64,000 nucleotides of DNA from Physcomitrium patens. Lineage: Eukaryota > Streptophyta > Bryopsida > Funariales > Funariaceae. Made by a program: the position numbers and the translations under genes. Shown here one piece after another: positions 58,061 through 64,000 of this stretch. The notes beneath the pieces are model-generated. The model was not told the origin of the DNA. It was given only the letters and a program-made list of their open reading frames with translations, and made no database searches. How positions within the stretch are numbered: the stretch's first letter is position 1; the number at the start of each line of letters is the position of its first letter. Location: positions 4,577,482-4,641,481 of the forward strand of contig NC_037275.1 in the NCBI RefSeq assembly GCF_000002425.4. Direction: 5' to 3'.

Positions 58061-59479
58061 TTCTTTATTATTTCTTGTTGTTTTTATAGCTTAATTTAAA
58101 GACACTTTAATAATAAGTTGCATACAAAGTAACATCAGAAGTAGAACTTTGGATGAAATTATGTTATAACATGTTTTTTTATGAAATCAATGAACATTTT
58201 TTATATGTCATTTTATTTAACATATCCCAACTTCCAAATTTGAGGTTTAAAATAAAGTCTAACAGATTATATTTTTAGAACTTAATAATTAAAAAATAGA
58301 TAAAAAGATAGACTTGAGGCAACCTAAATTGTGCAAGTCTAATGACAAGTTATATACTTGTGACCAAATCAAGAGTTATTTAAAGACCTTGCTTCAATAC
58401 TACCTATGGTTCTTAAGACCAATTTTGTATCTAAGAAATGTCATGAGAGTATGTTAAGAAATTCACAAATTGAATATCTATTCCTAAACCTTCTTTTTTA
58501 TTTGGAAAAACAATCATCTATGACATTGTTGATACTTTATATGACTAAAATTCATGCTTTTGATTTTAAGGCCTCCAAAAAGAACTATATGTCTACATTA
58601 GTTATGAATATCAAAATGTAGTAGTAATCTTAAGAATAATATATTATAAGAAATTATAAATAGACTTTTAACATAGTTTTTGATTGACTTACTTTTGACA
58701 AGGTGCAATATTGATTCTTGGTCTTACTTGGTCTTTATTAAAACCTTTATTATTATTATTTTTCGAATAAAGTACTTCATTTATACTTAATTTTAAAATA
58801 TTGTTGAAATAATGGCACATTTATACTTGGTATTTTTTTTATAAGACATCTTTTAAACTATATAAATCTTAAACGAATCTATGATGAAAGTACACTTATT
58901 AAGATATTTTTCTTAAAAACTGGCTTCTTAAATGTGTTAATAATAACTTATTCAAAAACAATTGCTCTCATAGCAATCTTTTTGGTTAATTTTTGTGGTA
59001 TCTCTAAGTAGACTTTTCTATAAGTTTTTTAGTTGAGTGTATAAAAGAAGTTCTTGATAGTAACATGTTTGGAACAAGTTCAATTACTAGTTTAAAAACA
59101 AATTATGAGATAAGACTATACAATTTGAAAGTATGATTTAGTGTCAACTATATTTGACTATTAATATTGTCCAACCAAAATTGGATGTTTGTAATATCTT
59201 CCATTATATTTTTCAAAATATTTTGAGATGTTATTGCCAAAATATTCTTTAGTCTATTAAAATAAAAATAAAAATATCTAATTCTTTGTTACTTAAAAAA
59301 TATATTTTTTAATTAAGGTTGTATCTAATATTTATCAATTTCTTTAATTTTTTTCTATATTACATTTATTATCTTTCATATTGTAAAAATATGTTATTTC
59401 ATATATTATTATTCCATAATGCTTCTTTTATTTCATTCTTATATCTTTCCTTTCCATATCATTCCACTACTAGAAGCAG

Positions 59480-59522
59480 AATATATAGATATATAGATAT
59501 ATAGATATATATATATATATAT
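59480..59522. repeat. (ATAG)n/(TA)n microsatellite
   Basis: ATATAG units repeated three times pass into a pure TA run. Confidence 0.9.
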
Positions 59523-59699
59523 AACAATTTTTTTTCACATATTGAGAGCATCACTTCTATGAAGTTAGGATGAAAAGTCAATTCCAATGCCTTAAAAAAA
59601 AATTCACCGTCTCCTAAACCATCATTTCATCGACTAAATTCACCCAATTCAAAAAGAAAATAAACCCACTAAATTTAGCAACACATGGCCACACTTCAA

Positions 59700-60092
59700 A
59701 AATTTTCTCTCACATCCACGCAAGGAAACGAAGCCGAGGGTTCGACTCGGCGCGTTCACACTGAAGCCAGGCACAGAGCAGTGCTATACTAAATAAATGG
59801 CCTCTATTGGACGTCGATCGCCGTGTGAACAACTTGGGGATAGGACCGGGATCTGACAGTGGGTATCACGCGGGGTGGAGGATCTGACGGCGTACTAGGG
59901 CCTTGGGGCCGTGAAGAGCAGCCACCCTGAGGGGTTTTGTGCTTCTTCATTGTTCTAGCATTCCCTCTTTGTTGTTGCTGCTGCTGCTATTGCTGCTGTA
60001 GCCGCTGCTCCCAAGCCAGGCCAGTGCTTGACTCAGCCAGACTTCGTCACTAGGTCACTCTTCTTCGTCACTCATTTACTCACTCCTCCACC
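59700..60092 (+). promoter_or_regulatory. Promoter and 5' leader of the NAC-alpha gene
   Basis: A GC-richer island begins here. TATACTAAATAAATGG at about 59785-59800 is a TATA-like candidate about 290 bases before the ATG. A CTG-rich simple repeat lies at about 59974-60010, inside the probable leader. The transcription start is not determinable by eye. Confidence 0.4.
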
Positions 60093-61755
<1,663 letters not shown>

Positions 61756-63266
61756 GGCAGTGAAACCAATCCTGAGCTTTGCAGTAAGAAACAGAGTGTG
61801 CACCGTTTTTTGCTCCCCCACGTGGTTCCGGAAGTTCCGTGCTGGGTGACATGTTGGTGTTCATAGTTGAAACTAAAATGATTTTTTCTTTTTTTAGTTT
61901 GAACATCTTACTGTGCCATTGTCATTTAATGACTCCTCTATTAACCGCTCGCGTATCCCGTATTTCCCGCTCACATGTCATCAAGAGTCCAACCAGCATG
62001 AATCTTGAAAGTTTTGCTCGGACCTAGCCATTTAATTCCAGTCAATTCAGAGTCGGTTCACGTGGTATCGAACATCATATTGCAGGACGCATTAGTGTGA
62101 TGCTGGGATTATGTTCTACAGAACATGTATGTTTGACTAAAAATAATCAGATGAAATTAATTTAAGGCATCGTCGAATGTGAAACAAAATCCGCTTTCAG
62201 GAGAAACTGTTTCTTCTCTGGTGAGTGGCTAACCAAGGAAGGAGAGCTTGAGAACGATGTAAGCTATATCACTCTACAGCTCCAGTGGTGTGGTGTCGAA
62301 TTACTCAATTTTCACTGTTCCATTTCAAATTGCTGAACTGAATATTTAGGATTATTGCTAATTAGGTGTTATGGAAATTCAAGTAGGTTTTGAATTGGAG
62401 GTAGTACAATTAGTGGAAGTTGCAAATCTTTCCAGAGAAAATACCCCTTCACTACTCATCATATAAGGATCAATTATTGAATCATCAAAATTTACTCAAA
62501 ATGTATGGAATTGAAGACATTCCATTAATTGAACAGGAACTATTACTTCGAAAAAGGTGACTAGAAATGTAAGGAAAATTGAGTAGCCCATTTTAGAAAA
62601 TGAAAGCTGTAGAATCTGTTTAGTATCTTTAGTTTTTTGAACATATTAAAGCAATCGAATAAGATTGTTAGTTTCTACTTAGGAAATTGTGAAAAAGTTT
62701 TATTCTTCTTCTACTCTTGTGGTAAATTGGTTTCATGCATATCTTTGAATATGTTTTGAGATGAAATCAGTCCTTGGTTAGTGTCTCTACAAAATAGAAG
62801 GTAGATGTTGGTGATGCATGTAAAATCCTGAGTAAACTAGATCTTCTCACTTGTTTTATAAAAACTTTAATCTGAAATCTTGTTTTAAAAAAATAATTTA
62901 AAAATTATGTTTTATGCTACTTCTTAGCAATCCACAAAAAACTCAGTACAATTTCATGGAAATTTTGTAGCAAGTTCAAGGATAGCCTCTTAAGTTTTTT
63001 GAATTATATTTTACAATGTTTTCAAAACATCTTGAGGGTGTTAAGGATATTTTCAATTTTGCTTCATACACCAACATAAGCAAATTTTTGACATTACACA
63101 AAAGATCTTGATTGGGAAAAAAATTAATGGATTTTTTATTTGTTTGTTTGGTCCTTCTATTGAAATTAGTTATTTAATTGAGATTGTTATTCAATTAATA
63201 AATTTTTTTAAAAAAACCTAAAAAAAAATCTACAAAATCAACAAGTTTATGTTGATATCAAAATAG

Positions 63267-63303
<37 letters not shown>

Positions 63304-63900
63304 AGTTGTTAAAGCCACACTCTTTGTTGCCACCTCATGATTCATTCTATACATGTCCCTTGTCCCCAACCTCATTCCAAGCCTTTGTCCCTTGTTCCCA
63401 GCCCTTGTTCCTAGCCACCATTTCTACCCGCCTCCATCTCTTGTCTTGACCCTGCCATCTCCACCCTACCTATCTTAAGTAAGCATTTCACAAATTCATC
63501 CCATTTTTAATGTAATTAAAAAAATTAATTTCTGAAGTTAAGTTCTTTGTAATTTTTTTCATCTAATAAGATAACATGCTATAATTTTTATTTTTTCATT
63601 TTTTATATATAACATTATTAATGATGTAATGAATATTATTAAACTACTGTATCAAAGTATCATGCTTTTAGTGGATTTTATGAAAAATTCATTAAGTTTC
63701 AAAGATGATCCTCAAAATAAATTTGTTTCACATATTATATGTAAAAGAAGATATTTACTTTTATGTTTGATTTAATGAAGATTAAAGACTTTAGATTATC
63801 AAATATTATTCAAATTATTACATAAATTATGTATTTTAGTTCTTGTAGAATTATGTTTTTTTTATCCATATAAAAAAATTCAAAAATACTTAAATTTATT
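61756..63900. other. NAC-alpha 3' flank and AT-rich DNA
   Basis: The 3' untranslated region probably covers 61756 to about 62100. Beyond that the DNA is AT-rich without a supported gene. A (TA)n run lies at 63268-63300. It is followed by a pyrimidine-rich stretch (63310-63470) in which CCTTGTYCC-type phrases recur. Confidence 0.5.
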
Positions 63901-63916
63901 TACATATCTTATTTGA

Positions 63917-64000
63917 GAATATCACAAGGTTTTGGATAGTATTTGATAATCATTGATAATTATATTTGAATATCACAAGGTTTTGGATAGTATTTGATAA
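63917..64000. repeat. 51-bp tandem repeat running off the window
   Basis: The phrase GAATATCACAAGGTTTTGG begins at 63917 and again at 63968, so the period is 51 bases. The visible 33 bases of the second copy are identical to the first. The array continues beyond the window, so copy number is unknown. Confidence 0.85.

Larger units (their letters stand above)
55126..59700. other. AT-rich intergenic block with microsatellites
   Basis: The first 300 bases keep gene-like composition without a recognisable product. The rest is AT-rich. No convincing gene or retroelement domain was found. Simple repeats are listed separately. Composition rises again from about 59690, at the promoter of the NAC-alpha gene. 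Confidence 0.55.

Overview
The window is nuclear DNA from a land plant, most likely a moss; Physcomitrium (Physcomitrella) patens is my best guess, by inference. The reasons are small-exon genes with GT/AG introns, plant-type SIZ1, apyrase and NAC-alpha proteins, and long, very AT-rich stretches filled with decayed Ty3/gypsy chromovirus retrotransposons. No bacterial operon, CRISPR array, rRNA gene or clear tRNA gene was seen.

Layout. (1) 1-5784: a decayed plus-strand chromovirus whose 5' LTR starts before the window. (2) 6750-14900: a plus-strand gene for a SIZ1/PIAS-type SUMO E3 ligase; its 14 coding exons could be joined in one frame. (3) 15-44 kb: a retrotransposon graveyard. A minus-strand chromovirus (17041-19443 plus 27743-30392) is split by a nested plus-strand chromovirus (about 19444-27742), which itself carries two insertions. 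A second minus-strand chromovirus (30931-38885) keeps two LTRs of identical length and is split by a 1.57-kb element. Two more copies of that 1.5-1.6 kb non-coding element lie at 39.7-41.3 and 42.1-43.6 kb. (4) 46.6-48.5 kb: a plus-strand multi-exon gene for an unrecognised protein with a Lys/Pro/Ala-rich repetitive tail. It converges on (5) a minus-strand apyrase gene (49073-50611). (6) 52-55.4 kb: gene relics, namely a probable EF-hand pseudogene and a clear GDP-mannose 3,5-epimerase pseudogene. (7) 55.4-59.7 kb: AT-rich DNA with dinucleotide microsatellites. (8) 60.1-61.8 kb: a four-exon gene for the alpha subunit of the nascent polypeptide-associated complex. (9) From 62 kb to the end: AT-rich DNA ending in a 51-bp tandem repeat.

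The genes do not form a pathway. They are separate, probably housekeeping loci (SUMO conjugation, nucleotide hydrolysis in the endomembrane or extracellular space, co-translational chaperoning) in less AT-rich islands between heterochromatin-like retroelement blocks. Retroelement reading frames are broken mainly by stops that look like C-to-T or G-to-A changes, as expected for old, methylated copies. I found no convincing new biological system. The most useful observations are the nested-insertion history, a possible mosaic gag, a recurrent non-coding LTR-like family, a hairpin made by local inverted duplication, and the unrecognised repeat-tailed gene.
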